Shown one piece after another: positions 24,612-33,043 of a stretch of DNA of 50,467 bases. Within the stretch, counting starts at the first letter, position 1. Every line of letters begins with the position of its first letter. The translations under genes and the position numbers were made by a program. Source of the DNA: JALYXS01 sp051003795 (lineage in GTDB: Bacteria > Acidobacteriota > Terriglobia > Bryobacterales > Bryobacteraceae); assembly GCA_051003795.1 (NCBI GenBank), contig JBPCKZ010000131.1, positions 1-50,467 on the forward strand. The letters run 5' to 3'. The notes beneath the pieces were generated by a model. That model was not told the origin of the DNA and searched no databases. It saw only the letters and a program-made list of their open reading frames with translations.

Positions 24612-25918
24612 CTTGAAAACAGCGGCTTGTCTCGATATCCAATCTGCTGCATGGGCCGGCATTCCTCCCACAACAGATATCCCAGGGCGTCCGACAGGTG
24701 CGTCCGCTGGCGGTCCTTCTCTTTGTCGATCTGCGTCGTGTCCGCCTTGTAGGAAACCTGCTCGAGATCCTTTATGAGCTCCGTGCACGTCCGGTCGATC
24801 AACATGTCGATCTCACCCTCGCTCGTCCTTAGCTTGCTGTTCGTTAAGTTAACCCGGTCTCGAATCTGCGGATTGGCTTTCGGTACTTTGTAAGTCATTT
24901 GCATCCGCTTGTGCTGATGAAAGAACTCCCGAACCATCTGGTAGTCCGAAAATCCCGTGGTGTGCATGGTATTTCCCGATGCGTCGCCGTAAATCACTAC
25001 CTTTCCCTCGTGTCCTCCGAAACGTCGGAAGAACTCCTCGCACGCCTGTTGCGTGGTCGCGCGCCGGATCACGATTTCGCCCAGTACCGAAACCTTGTGC
25101 CGTTTTACCTGCGCCACCACCGAGCTCATCGGATCCACGTTGAAGTCGAGAGCCCATAGCAGCGGAAGCCCTGGGTCGCGTTCCAAATTCGCGACGTGTT
25201 CTTCTCTTCGAAACGGTTGATACACCATTCCGCCCTGTACGTTCAGGTAACAGCCCAAAACCTCTTGGCTGAAAAAGTTGGCGTCGTAGCTGCTCCTCAG
25301 GCGATCGTAGAAATCCGGAATCTGCTCCAGCAAATGACGGTTCTCATACGGCTGAGCTATAATCGCCGCGTAGCCTTCCACCGGCTCCGAGACAAACTTG
25401 CGATATACCCAGTCGTATCCTTTTGGCGTCCACACCGCGAATCCACACAGTCGTTTTGCTTTCGGATCGCGGAGGCGCCCTTCCAGCCGCAACCACGCCG
25501 CTTCCTGCGTATAAGTGAGCTCGTCGAGCCCGAACCACGCTAAATTCGTGCCTCGCAAGCGCTCGAACTCGTCCACGGCTCGAAACAAGATCTTCGATCC
25601 CGAGTCGCGCATCGAAAGAATGTTATCTGCCTTGCTATACTCGAACGGAATTCGGTTCCCTTCCAGGATCTCGAAGAGCGCTGACTGCGTGGCGTCCCGT
25701 AACATCGGAAACGTCGGCGCTCCCAACAACCCCGTCCGCCCTGGGTTTACGTAGCTAAGCTTGATGGCTTCCTGGCATAACGCTTGACTTTTCCCCGAGC
25801 CGATCGGTCCGGAAAATCCCTTGAATCGCGATGTCGATGCGTGAAAACGCTTTTGAGACGTTAATGGATCGTACTTTATTTGTCGGGAACACAATCCTTG
25901 TCGATTGACTCTACCCAT
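24608..25918 (-). CDS. terL: Large terminase subunit
   Basis: The DNA-packaging motor and nuclease, 436 residues. The ATPase domain shows Walker A GPIGSGKS (37-44) and Walker B AWFGLDE (127-133). The C-terminal RNase-H-like nuclease domain offers three acidic residues: D258 in ALDFNVDP, D312 in YGDASGN and D410 in THLSDALGYLLW. All motifs look intact, so packaging activity could be retained. The ATG at 25918 has AGGTGA in front and overlaps the small terminase gene by 43 bases. Confidence 0.9.
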   Translation of the reverse strand: MGRVNRQGLCSRQIKYDPLTSQKRFHASTSRFKGFSGPIGSGKSQALCQEAIKLSYVNPGRTGLLGAPTFPMLRDATQSALFEILEGNRIPFEYSKADNILSMRDSGSKILFRAVDEFERLRGTNLAWFGLDELTYTQEAAWLRLEGRLRDPKAKRLCGFAVWTPKGYDWVYRKFVSEPVEGYAAIIAQPYENRHLLEQIPDFYDRLRSSYDANFFSQEVLGCYLNVQGGMVYQPFRREEHVANLERDPGLPLLWALDFNVDPMSSVVAQVKRHKVSVLGEIVIRRATTQQACEEFFRRFGGHEGKVVIYGDASGNTMHTTGFSDYQMVREFFHQHKRMQMTYKVPKANPQIRDRVNLTNSKLRTSEGEIDMLIDRTCTELIKDLEQVSYKADTTQIDKEKDRQRTHLSDALGYLLWEECRPMQQIGYRDKPLFSR

Positions 25919-26151
25919 GTAACTGTCACCTGCCGCGGTTGATCGCCGTAGAAGTCTTTCTGAAGTTGCAGCAAGCGGATGAAATCGCCGATGCTCGCCT
26001 TCACTTCGTCCGACGCCAGTTTTTTCTCCATCTTTCGGATGGCCATCTCGATTAGTTTTGCTTTGTGGTCTTGCTCGTGCTCCGCGCTCTCCGGTGCTTC
26101 AATTACAGTCTTTTTTATCTTGCCCGGGGGTTTGGTGCCCGACTTGTTCAC
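25876..26151 (-). CDS. Probable small terminase subunit
   Basis: A 91-residue protein starting at GTG 26151 with an AGGAG ribosome site eight bases away; a longer frame from ATG 26190 lacks such a site. Residues are charged and mostly helical (HKAKLIEMAIRKMEKKLASD, then IGDFIRLLQLQKDFYG). The small size, the position just before and overlapping the large terminase, and the helical make-up suggest the DNA-recognition subunit. No helix-turn-helix can be named with certainty, and in gene transfer agents this subunit is often diverged. Confidence 0.5.
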   Translation of the reverse strand: MNKSGTKPPGKIKKTVIEAPESAEHEQDHKAKLIEMAIRKMEKKLASDEVKASIGDFIRLLQLQKDFYGDQPRQVTVTWVESIDKDCVPDK

Positions 26152-26305
26152 ATTCCCGCTCCTGTGTTGAGAACAGCCTCCGCACAGCAACTCTTCTCAG
26201 CCACAAACTAACATCGGGATAGCTAACGGCGGAGAGTCGAAACTGGTAAGTCAAACAAAACGAATGGCAACAAACTGGAAAGTGGATTGTGACGGCATTC
26301 GTGGC

Positions 26306-26323
26306 GCACGCACTTCTGCGTGC
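26306..26323. repeat. Short perfect hairpin in the gap before the phage cluster
   Basis: GCACGCA (26306-26312) and TGCGTGC (26317-26323) form a perfect seven-base stem with loop CTTC. It lies in the gap (26152-26365) between the small terminase start and the stop of the PPIase gene, so it could act as the terminator of the PPIase transcript or as a dispersed REP-type element. No second copy was noticed in the window. Nothing else recognisable is in this gap. Confidence 0.5.
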
Positions 26324-26365
26324 CGTGTCCCACTCATGGGGCCACAATGGCGGGAAGCAAAGGCC

Positions 26366-27409
26366 CTATTTACCCGTCTTCCCCGCGTTGTCCATCACGC
26401 TCTTTGCCAGGTAGTTCACGACCTTGGATTCATTCCGCGCAATTTCGTAGTAAGCCGATTTCAGCAACTGATCCTTCCGGTTCAACAAAGTCTCGCGAAT
26501 AGTCTGCTGCACGCGCGGGTCCGTCAATTCACGTTGCCCCGCCGGCTCCTTCGAAACCATCTTCAAAATCCGATACCCGTCCTGCGTGTGCAGGATTGGC
26601 GAAAGCTCCCCCGGTTGCAACGACATCACCAATTTCCGCAACTCCGGGTTAGTCTTCTCGAACGCCGATTCCCCCAGAAACCCAAGATCCCCTCCATTAG
26701 GCGCGGTGGTCGGATCCTCCGAATAATTCTGCGCGATCATTCCAAAATCCTCGCCCTGCTTTAACCGCGCGTCAATCATCTGAATCTTTTTCTTCGCCTG
26801 CTCGTCCGATTGCGCCTTATCGTTTTTCAAATTCCGGACATTCGGATCCAAGTTCGGAGTAACGACGATCTGCATCATGTGCAACTGCCGTTCGGCCAGG
26901 TTGAAGCTCTCGCGGTTCGCATTGTAAAAATTCGATACGTCCGCATCCGTGATGTTGATCTTCGACGTAATCTCCTTGTTAAATAGTTTCTGGACGCTCA
27001 AATCGCGCCGCAACTGTGTCTTCAGATCCTCAACGGTCATGTTCCGGTTCTTCAATTGCCTTTCGAATTCCTCTTTGGTGAACGGCGATTTCAATTCATT
27101 GAGCTTCGCCTCCACTTCCGCATCGGTCGCCATTAGCCCCATTTTTTCAGCGCGTTGCAGCATTATCTCGTTATCCGTCAGGCTTCGCAGCACCTCGAGC
27201 TTCTGCATGTTGGTCTGGTCGTCGCTCGATCCTTCCGCGTTTGGTACGAACTGCGAGTGGAACGTCTTGTCCACCTCTGCGTAGGTGATGGGCCGCGTGT
27301 TTACCGACGCAGCCGCATTTGCCGGCGGTGCACTCCTGCAGCCCGCCAAAACCGCGCCGCACAAGCACAGAAATATGGTTCCGGCTTTCTCAACTCTTGG
27401 ACAATACAT
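26366..27409 (-). CDS. SurA/PrsA-like peptidyl-prolyl isomerase lipoprotein
   Basis: A periplasmic folding factor of about 347 residues. The signal peptide ends in a lipobox (LAGC), so the protein is probably lipid-anchored. An N-terminal SurA-like helical domain (about 35-170) precedes a parvulin domain (about 175-290): RQLHMMQIVV, then FGMIAQNYSEDPTTAPNGGDLGFLG and LQPGELSPILHTQDGYRILKM, all standard parvulin landmarks. The start is ATG 27409 or ATG 27421. It is divergent from the oxidoreductase gene, with about 46-58 bases between starts. It probably assists outer-membrane protein folding. Confidence 0.88.
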   Translation of the reverse strand: MYCPRVEKAGTIFLCLCGAVLAGCRSAPPANAAASVNTRPITYAEVDKTFHSQFVPNAEGSSDDQTNMQKLEVLRSLTDNEIMLQRAEKMGLMATDAEVEAKLNELKSPFTKEEFERQLKNRNMTVEDLKTQLRRDLSVQKLFNKEITSKINITDADVSNFYNANRESFNLAERQLHMMQIVVTPNLDPNVRNLKNDKAQSDEQAKKKIQMIDARLKQGEDFGMIAQNYSEDPTTAPNGGDLGFLGESAFEKTNPELRKLVMSLQPGELSPILHTQDGYRILKMVSKEPAGQRELTDPRVQQTIRETLLNRKDQLLKSAYYEIARNESKVVNYLAKSVMDNAGKTGK

Positions 27410-27467
27410 GCTCGATAGCACATATTATCGCGCGCGCGCTACTCTAATAAATCTGGGGGATTGAAAC

Positions 27468-28484
27468 GTGAGAGTTGGCATGATCGGTACCGGCGCAATT
27501 TCGCATAAGCACGCGCAGGCCTACAAAAATATCGGCTACAAAATAACCGTTTGCACGGATATCGATCCTGAAACGGGCCGCCAATTCGCCGCCTCTTACG
27601 GAGCCGAATTCGTGCCCCACTATGAGGAGGTCTGCCGCCACGCGAACGTGGATTACGTCGATGTTTGCACCTTCCCCGATTTCCGCCTTCAGCCCCTTCG
27701 AATCTGTGCCGAATACGGAAAGCACATCCAGGTGCAAAAGCCCATCTCGACGAATCTTGAAACTGCTCGCGAGATGATAAAAGTCGCCCGCAATGCCAAA
27801 ATTCAGTTAGGAGTCGTAAGCCAACACCGGTTCGACGATTCCAGCCGCTTCCTCGTGAAAGCCATCGCCGACGGCCGGCTTGGCAGCTTGCTCCAGTGCG
27901 ATTGTTACGTGAAGTGGTACCGTTCCCCCGCCTATTACCGACGTCCAATCAAGGGAAGTTGGGCCACCGAAGGCGGCGGAGCCCTCATCAATCAAGCGAT
28001 CCACCAACTCGACATCCTCCGCTGGATGGCCGGCCCCATCCACGAGCTTTTCGGCTACTGGCAACTAGGGGCGCTCCATAAAATTGAATCGGAGGACGTC
28101 GTAAACGCAGTCTTGCGTTTTCAATCCGGCGCCACCGGTGTCATCCAGGCCGCGACGGCCTTCTGGCCCGGTTACACGGAACGTACGGAATTCCACGGCA
28201 CTAAAGGAAGTGCCATCATCTCGGGCGATAAGCTCACCACCTGGGACGTTCAGCACGATTCGGGCGAGCCCGCCCCGGTCTCGAAGGAAGTTGCCTCGGG
28301 AGCGTCCGACCCGATGGCCATCTCGCTCGAACCTTTCGAGCGCCAGTTTCTCGACTTTGGCGAGGCCATCAAAACCGGCCGCAAGCCCCTATGCTCGGGC
28401 GAAGACGGCTATGCCGCCCTGGAGATCGTCGACGCCGTCTACCGCTCCTGCCGTTCGGGCGAAAAGATCGTTCTACAGTCTTAA
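27468..28484 (+). CDS. Gfo/Idh/MocA-family NAD(P)-dependent oxidoreductase
   Basis: A 338-residue cytoplasmic dehydrogenase with GTG start. The N-terminal Rossmann fold begins VGMIGTGAISHKHAQAY (the nucleotide loop GxGxxxxxH). The motif VQKPIS (about 90) corresponds to the EKP signature that places the catalytic Lys. The C-terminal substrate domain includes GGALINQAIHQLDILRWM with the family's conserved Asp and His. Members oxidise or reduce sugars, inositols and related compounds; the substrate cannot be read. Its stop overlaps the convergent TolC gene by four bases. Confidence 0.88.
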   Translation: MRVGMIGTGAISHKHAQAYKNIGYKITVCTDIDPETGRQFAASYGAEFVPHYEEVCRHANVDYVDVCTFPDFRLQPLRICAEYGKHIQVQKPISTNLETAREMIKVARNAKIQLGVVSQHRFDDSSRFLVKAIADGRLGSLLQCDCYVKWYRSPAYYRRPIKGSWATEGGGALINQAIHQLDILRWMAGPIHELFGYWQLGALHKIESEDVVNAVLRFQSGATGVIQAATAFWPGYTERTEFHGTKGSAIISGDKLTTWDVQHDSGEPAPVSKEVASGASDPMAISLEPFERQFLDFGEAIKTGRKPLCSGEDGYAALEIVDAVYRSCRSGEKIVLQS

Positions 28485-30457
28485 GGAAGCACCGGCAGCG
28501 GCGAGGGAGCCCGCGAAACCGTTCCCCGGAAAGCTTCTTCAACGGAAATGTTGTGATTGATTAACGTCTGCCCAGTTGCCCGCTCAATTTCCACCCGTGC
28601 CTTACTGTAATTGCTGAGCGCGGTCACTTCGGCCGACTGCGCCGCGGCTAGGTCCCGCTGCACCAAAATCACGTTGAAGATGGTCGAAGCCCCCAGCGCC
28701 AACTTCTTCTGCTCCGCATCGAGCGTCTGCTCCTGCAATACTCGCGCTTTCACCGACGATTGATAAACCGCACGCGCCTGCTGCAACCCGATAATCGCGT
28801 TTTGCACCTCCACGCGAACCTGGTTCTCCTCTTTCTGCAGCGCCAACTCACTCTGCCTCACCGTAATTTGGTCCAGCAGGTAGTCCGACTGCGCCGCCCG
28901 ATTCCGAAGCGGAATATTCAACTGCAGTCCGGCCGAGTAGTCCGGGAAATTGCGGTTGAACAGTTGCGAAAACAAATTTCCATAACCTCCGAGAAAAAAA
29001 GTATTTACGCTGCGCGCCAGCACCGGCGTACCGCCCGTAATATCTCCCGGGTTTGTAATTACCGAAGATCCGGGAGGCACGGGAATCTGATTGATGGTGC
29101 CGATCAGCCCGTTGTTGGCCACAACCGCGAAGGCATCGAGAGTAGGCAGAAGTTGGCTCTTCGATCCCTTTAAATTGATCTTCGCGTTGGTGACGCTGAT
29201 GCGGGATTGCGAGAGTTCCGGCCGCGAACGCAAAGCCATCGCCACCATATCCTGGTAAGGCTCGATCGGTTCCACATCCGGGATGCGAATTCGATCCGTC
29301 GGGATAATGTGCGCGTCGATCAGCGCGGGGCTTGCGACGCCCGTCTTGCTGAGATAGCTTTTTAGCGTCGTCTCCTGCTGCAACACCCGGGTCTGGGAAA
29401 GAATCAAATCCTGCTGCGAACTGGCCACCGCCGCTTCCGCCCGAACAATCTCGATCGGCGCCAAAGTCCCGATCTCCACCTGCTTTTTATTGTCTTCGTA
29501 AAGCTTTTGATTGTAGGCAAGCGATTGTTGCTTGGCCTTCACGTCGTCGTTGAAACTCACCAGGTCCCAATAGAGGTTCATCGCCGTAGTGACCGTGGTA
29601 ATTACCTGCTCCTTGAATTGCAAATCCGCCGCTTCCCGTTGGTTCCTCGCGATTCGAATATTCCGGTTATTAACCGCGATGCCATAGCCCTGAAGCAGGT
29701 GCTGCGTCACGTTCAGCGTAAAGCTGCCGGTGCGCGACGGATTGAAATCGGCCCGATTACTGTTGGTCTGCTGTTTGAAATCCGCATACCCGAAGCTGAA
29801 CGTCGTGCCCGTAAGAAAGCCCTGGTTATAAGTCAGGTTGCCGACGTCCGAACTCAGCACCAAGGCGCTCGTGCCCGTCACAAATTGGCTGCTCTGCGGC
29901 TGCGAGCTATGTCCGAACCGGAGCAGCCCCTGAATGGACGGGTCCAGATTCGGAATCAGCGAACCGGTTTGTTGCACCAAGGCTCCGCTCGTATTGCCGG
30001 CGCTGCTCGCTTGTGTAGCCGCGCTTTGGGTGACGCCCGTGCTTTGGCCGGGCTGCGCGCTGCTAGGGCCGGCCTGCACCTGCGGAGTGACTCCGCGAAG
30101 CGCGCCGCCCGCTTGCGCCCGCGTGATGTTCACGTCCGCGATCATCGCCCCATACCGCTGCGTCTCGACATCGATGTTATTCTCGAGCGACAGCGCAATC
30201 ACGTCCTGCAGCGATAGGTAAATATTTCCCGCCCGCAAAAGCGATTCCAAACGGTTCGAATTCCCCAGATTGATCGGTGCAACCTCGCGCGGCCGGTAAT
30301 CTCCCGTGAGCCGGGAGAATCGCCCCGAAGGCAGCGTAATCTGATCCATCGGAGGGCGGGTTTGCGGCAGCGGAGCGCCGGCCTTGTCGGCGGCGGCAAT
30401 CGGAAACACGATTAACAAAATGCAGAGCAATGAAGCGAAAGGCTGGATTCGGCGCAT
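28481..30457 (-). CDS. TolC-family outer-membrane efflux protein (long form)
   Basis: A 658-residue protein, longer than the usual 430-500 residues of the family. A signal peptide (ASLLCILLIVFPIAAA) is followed by two OEP repeats of long helices and strands: the first around 75-330 with YLSLQDVIALSLENNIDVETQRY, the second around 400-630 with IRIPDVEPIEPYQDMVAMAL and LLDQITVRQSELALQKEENQ. The excess length is a Gln/Ser/Gly-rich insert (about 115-215) in the first repeat. TolC-like trimers form exit ducts for RND or ABC pumps; no pump gene is adjacent here. It is divergent from pyrE. Confidence 0.85.
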   Translation of the reverse strand: MRRIQPFASLLCILLIVFPIAAADKAGAPLPQTRPPMDQITLPSGRFSRLTGDYRPREVAPINLGNSNRLESLLRAGNIYLSLQDVIALSLENNIDVETQRYGAMIADVNITRAQAGGALRGVTPQVQAGPSSAQPGQSTGVTQSAATQASSAGNTSGALVQQTGSLIPNLDPSIQGLLRFGHSSQPQSSQFVTGTSALVLSSDVGNLTYNQGFLTGTTFSFGYADFKQQTNSNRADFNPSRTGSFTLNVTQHLLQGYGIAVNNRNIRIARNQREAADLQFKEQVITTVTTAMNLYWDLVSFNDDVKAKQQSLAYNQKLYEDNKKQVEIGTLAPIEIVRAEAAVASSQQDLILSQTRVLQQETTLKSYLSKTGVASPALIDAHIIPTDRIRIPDVEPIEPYQDMVAMALRSRPELSQSRISVTNAKINLKGSKSQLLPTLDAFAVVANNGLIGTINQIPVPPGSSVITNPGDITGGTPVLARSVNTFFLGGYGNLFSQLFNRNFPDYSAGLQLNIPLRNRAAQSDYLLDQITVRQSELALQKEENQVRVEVQNAIIGLQQARAVYQSSVKARVLQEQTLDAEQKKLALGASTIFNVILVQRDLAAAQSAEVTALSNYSKARVEIERATGQTLINHNISVEEAFRGTVSRAPSPLPVLP

Positions 30458-30566
30458 GATTGATTCCTAAACTGATTCCTAAGCAAAGACCTACGCAGGC
30501 GAACAGCGATCCGTTCGCGCTTTTCAGGCATGGTTCTAGCTTCTCTCAATGGTATAGTAGGCTCTC

Positions 30567-31163
30567 GTGGCGTCGCAAGCCGATCCGGTTCTCGCCCTTT
30601 TTGAAGATGCCGGCGCATATCTCAAAGGGCATTTTCGCCTCACCAGCGGCCTCCACAGCGCCGAATATCTCCAATCGGCCCTGGTTCTGCGCCACCCCCG
30701 CCGCGCCGAAGAACTCGGACGCCGCCTCGCCTCCGATCTCAAGAATCTGACTTCCCCAAGGGAAATCGGTTTGGTCGTCGCTCCCGCCTTGGGCGGTTTG
30801 ATAATCGGCCACGAAGTAGCCCGCGCGCTGAACACGCCGTTCCTATTTACCGAGCGCGACGCCTCCGGTCAAATGAGCCTCCGCCGCGGCTTCTCGGTCG
30901 CTCCCGGCGCCACCGCCGTTGTCGCGGAAGACGTAATAACAACCGGCGGAAGCACCCGCGAGGTAATCGAAATTCTGACGAATCTGGGCGGCTCTGTCCT
31001 CGCCGCGGGTTCCATCGTCGATCGGAGTGGCGGAACGGCCGCGCTCGGCCTACCCCGCGCCGCCTTGGTGACTTTGAATGTCATTTCCTACCCGCCCGAG
31101 ATTTGCCCCATGTGCCGCGAGGGCATCCCCATCTCGAAGCCCGGCTCCCGCAACGCCGGTTAG
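30567..31163 (+). CDS. pyrE: Orotate phosphoribosyltransferase
   Basis: A 198-residue enzyme with GTG start that adds phosphoribose from PRPP to orotate in pyrimidine synthesis. The N-terminal hood has GHFRLTSGLHSAEYLQ, and the PRPP loop VVAEDVITTGGSTREVIE shows the acidic pair and TGG/S turn that bind PRPP. GLVVAPALGGLIIGHEVA is the typical preceding strand-loop. The C terminus carries two Cys residues (CPMCREG), common in one branch of bacterial PyrE. The phosphatase gene begins two bases after its stop. Confidence 0.93.
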   Translation: MASQADPVLALFEDAGAYLKGHFRLTSGLHSAEYLQSALVLRHPRRAEELGRRLASDLKNLTSPREIGLVVAPALGGLIIGHEVARALNTPFLFTERDASGQMSLRRGFSVAPGATAVVAEDVITTGGSTREVIEILTNLGGSVLAAGSIVDRSGGTAALGLPRAALVTLNVISYPPEICPMCREGIPISKPGSRNAG

Positions 31164-31165
31164 CG

Positions 31166-33037
31166 ATGCGAAACGCCCTCGCAACCTCCGGCCTCCTAAC
31201 TGCCTTCGTACTTTTCCTCCTCATCCGTATCGGCCTATCCGTAACGGCGATCGATGGCGGAATCCAAGCGCTCGTAACCGTTATTCTCATCGTCCTCGGC
31301 GCCATTCTTTTCATCCGCAGCCTCATGCGCCCGTTCATTTGGCGCCTGCGCAATCGCCTCTACGTCACCTATGTCTTCATCGGTGTCGTCCCGATCGTCC
31401 TGATCCTGATCCTCGTCGCCCTCGGAACCTACATCGCTGCCGGGCAAGTCGCCGTGTCCCTGGTCGGTTCCGAACTGGATCGCCGCATCGCCGCGCTCCG
31501 CGGCCCCGCCGAATTCCTTAGCCAGACCGCTTCCCGGAATCGCGCCGACGTCGTTCGCGGCTTGGGACCCTTCCTCCGCGACCGGTTTCCAAATCTCGAA
31601 ATCCTCATCCACGGCCGCGAAGATTTCCGCTATCCGCCGGACTCCCTCATGCCCGCGCCCCCGCCCGGCTGGAAAGACTACAGCGGTCTGGTTTTAAAAG
31701 ATGGCCTTTATTACGGCTTCATGCACGTTTCAAGCGGCCCGTCCGAGGTCGTGATGCTCGCGCCCGTGACTCCCGGCCTCTTATCGAGTCTCATCCCGCA
31801 TCTCGGCGATGTGGATTTGTCGAATGCCGCCGATGCTCCCACCGAACTCTCGCCCAGGCATCGCGGAAAGAATTTGCCGACCGCTTACAATTCCCTCGAT
31901 CGGAAGGTCGCCTGGGGTAATCCCGTCACGGTCGCGTCTTGGGACGATCCCGGTAAGACGAAAACCGCCGTTCTCGTCGTTAGCACCCGTCCCTCGGCTT
32001 TGTTAAGCGCCATCTTTGGTTCGAATTTCCCCTTCGGGCAAACCGTCCTGTTCGCCTTTTTGGCCGTGGCAATACTTTTTCTGATCGTGGAGCTCGTCTC
32101 GCTAATCATCGGCATTTCTCTGACGCGCACCATTACCAGGGCCGTTCACAACCTCTATGTGGGAACCAAAAGAATCGCGTCGGGCGATTTCGGCCACCGT
32201 ATTGAAGTCCGCGGCCGCGATCAACTGGCCGAACTCGGCGCCTCGTTCAACGGCATGACCGAGCATCTCGAACGCCTCATCGTCGTCGAAAAGGAAAAAG
32301 AGCGCCTGCAATCCGAGCTCGAGATCGCTAAAGAAGTCCAATTCCAACTCTTTCCGAAAGCGGTCCCGACGCTTCGCACGCTGGAACTCACGGGCATTTG
32401 CCAGCCCGCGCGCATGGTGTCGGGCGACTATTACGACTTCCTCTGCCTCCAGAACGACGTCGTCGCCCTTGCCATCGGCGATGTCGCCGGCAAAGGCATC
32501 TCCGCCGCGTTATTGATGGCCGCCATCCAATCCATCATGCGTACTCAACTTGCGGATGCCGCCCCCGCGAGCTTCTCTACTTCGCATATGGTTTCCCAAT
32601 TGAACAAACAACTTTACGCCAACACCTCTCCCGAAAAGTACGCCACCTTCTGTTTCGGACTCTATGACGAAAACAGTCAAACCCTCACTTACACCAATGC
32701 CGGCCATTTGCAGCCGATCTTGTTGCGCAACGGCGAATCCATTCCCCTCGAAGTAACCGGAACCGTTGTCGGCTTGTTTCCGATGTCAATATACGAAGAG
32801 AAGACCGTCTCGCTGATCGGCGGCGATATGCTGGTCGCCTACACCGACGGCATCTCCGAACCCGAAAACGAATACGGCGAAGAGTTCGGAATCGAGCGTG
32901 TCGTGGAGCTGATTCTCAAGTACCGGAACGTGGATGGAAAAGAGATCGTTGCCCGCGTCATGGAAGCCGTGCGCAATTGGAACAAAGCCGCCGAACTGCC
33001 TGACGACATGACCATACTCTTGGCTCGCCGCACTTAA
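31166..33037 (+). CDS. Membrane-bound SpoIIE/RsbU-type serine phosphatase
   Basis: A 623-residue protein from ATG 31166, three bases after the pyrE stop codon begins to clear; an earlier frame from 31103 lies within pyrE and is rejected. Several N-terminal membrane segments (about 8-30, 35-57, 72-97) and one near 305-335 flank an extracytoplasmic sensor region. A HAMP domain (about 340-390) and short coiled coil lead to a PP2C-like phosphatase domain with ICQPARMVSGDYYDF, AIGDVAGKGISAALLMAA and LVAYTDGISEPENEYGEEFG, which contain the metal-binding Asp residues. Such proteins dephosphorylate anti-sigma antagonists; no partner gene is adjacent. Confidence 0.88.
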   Translation: MRNALATSGLLTAFVLFLLIRIGLSVTAIDGGIQALVTVILIVLGAILFIRSLMRPFIWRLRNRLYVTYVFIGVVPIVLILILVALGTYIAAGQVAVSLVGSELDRRIAALRGPAEFLSQTASRNRADVVRGLGPFLRDRFPNLEILIHGREDFRYPPDSLMPAPPPGWKDYSGLVLKDGLYYGFMHVSSGPSEVVMLAPVTPGLLSSLIPHLGDVDLSNAADAPTELSPRHRGKNLPTAYNSLDRKVAWGNPVTVASWDDPGKTKTAVLVVSTRPSALLSAIFGSNFPFGQTVLFAFLAVAILFLIVELVSLIIGISLTRTITRAVHNLYVGTKRIASGDFGHRIEVRGRDQLAELGASFNGMTEHLERLIVVEKEKERLQSELEIAKEVQFQLFPKAVPTLRTLELTGICQPARMVSGDYYDFLCLQNDVVALAIGDVAGKGISAALLMAAIQSIMRTQLADAAPASFSTSHMVSQLNKQLYANTSPEKYATFCFGLYDENSQTLTYTNAGHLQPILLRNGESIPLEVTGTVVGLFPMSIYEEKTVSLIGGDMLVAYTDGISEPENEYGEEFGIERVVELILKYRNVDGKEIVARVMEAVRNWNKAAELPDDMTILLARRT

Positions 33038-33043
33038 ACGCGC

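Larger units (their letters stand above)
12350..26151 (-). mobile_element. Head-and-tail phage gene cluster (GTA-like or defective prophage)
   Basis: About 13.8 kb of - strand genes in the canonical order terminase, portal, scaffold, coat, connector, tail completion, tail tube, chaperones, tape measure, tail tip. There is no integrase, excisionase, repressor, replication, holin or endolysin gene, and no tRNA or attachment repeat was seen at either end. Size, order and content recall the roughly 14-kb Rhodobacter gene transfer agent cluster, including a giant C-terminal tail protein of about 1300 residues; the P22-like coat and separate scaffold differ from it. Two apparent lesions (the amber codon at 21337 and the truncated gene at 20146) suggest at least partial decay. 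Confidence 0.85.

Noticed and set aside
23190..24788. Longer portal protein of 532 residues
   Set aside because: The first 59 codons lie within the large terminase gene; ATG 24611 forms an ATGA overlap with the terminase stop and begins the recognisable portal pattern.
26099..26347. An 82-codon - strand frame before the small terminase gene
   Set aside because: It crosses the hairpin at 26306, overlaps the well-supported small terminase start and has no protein-like pattern or ribosome site.
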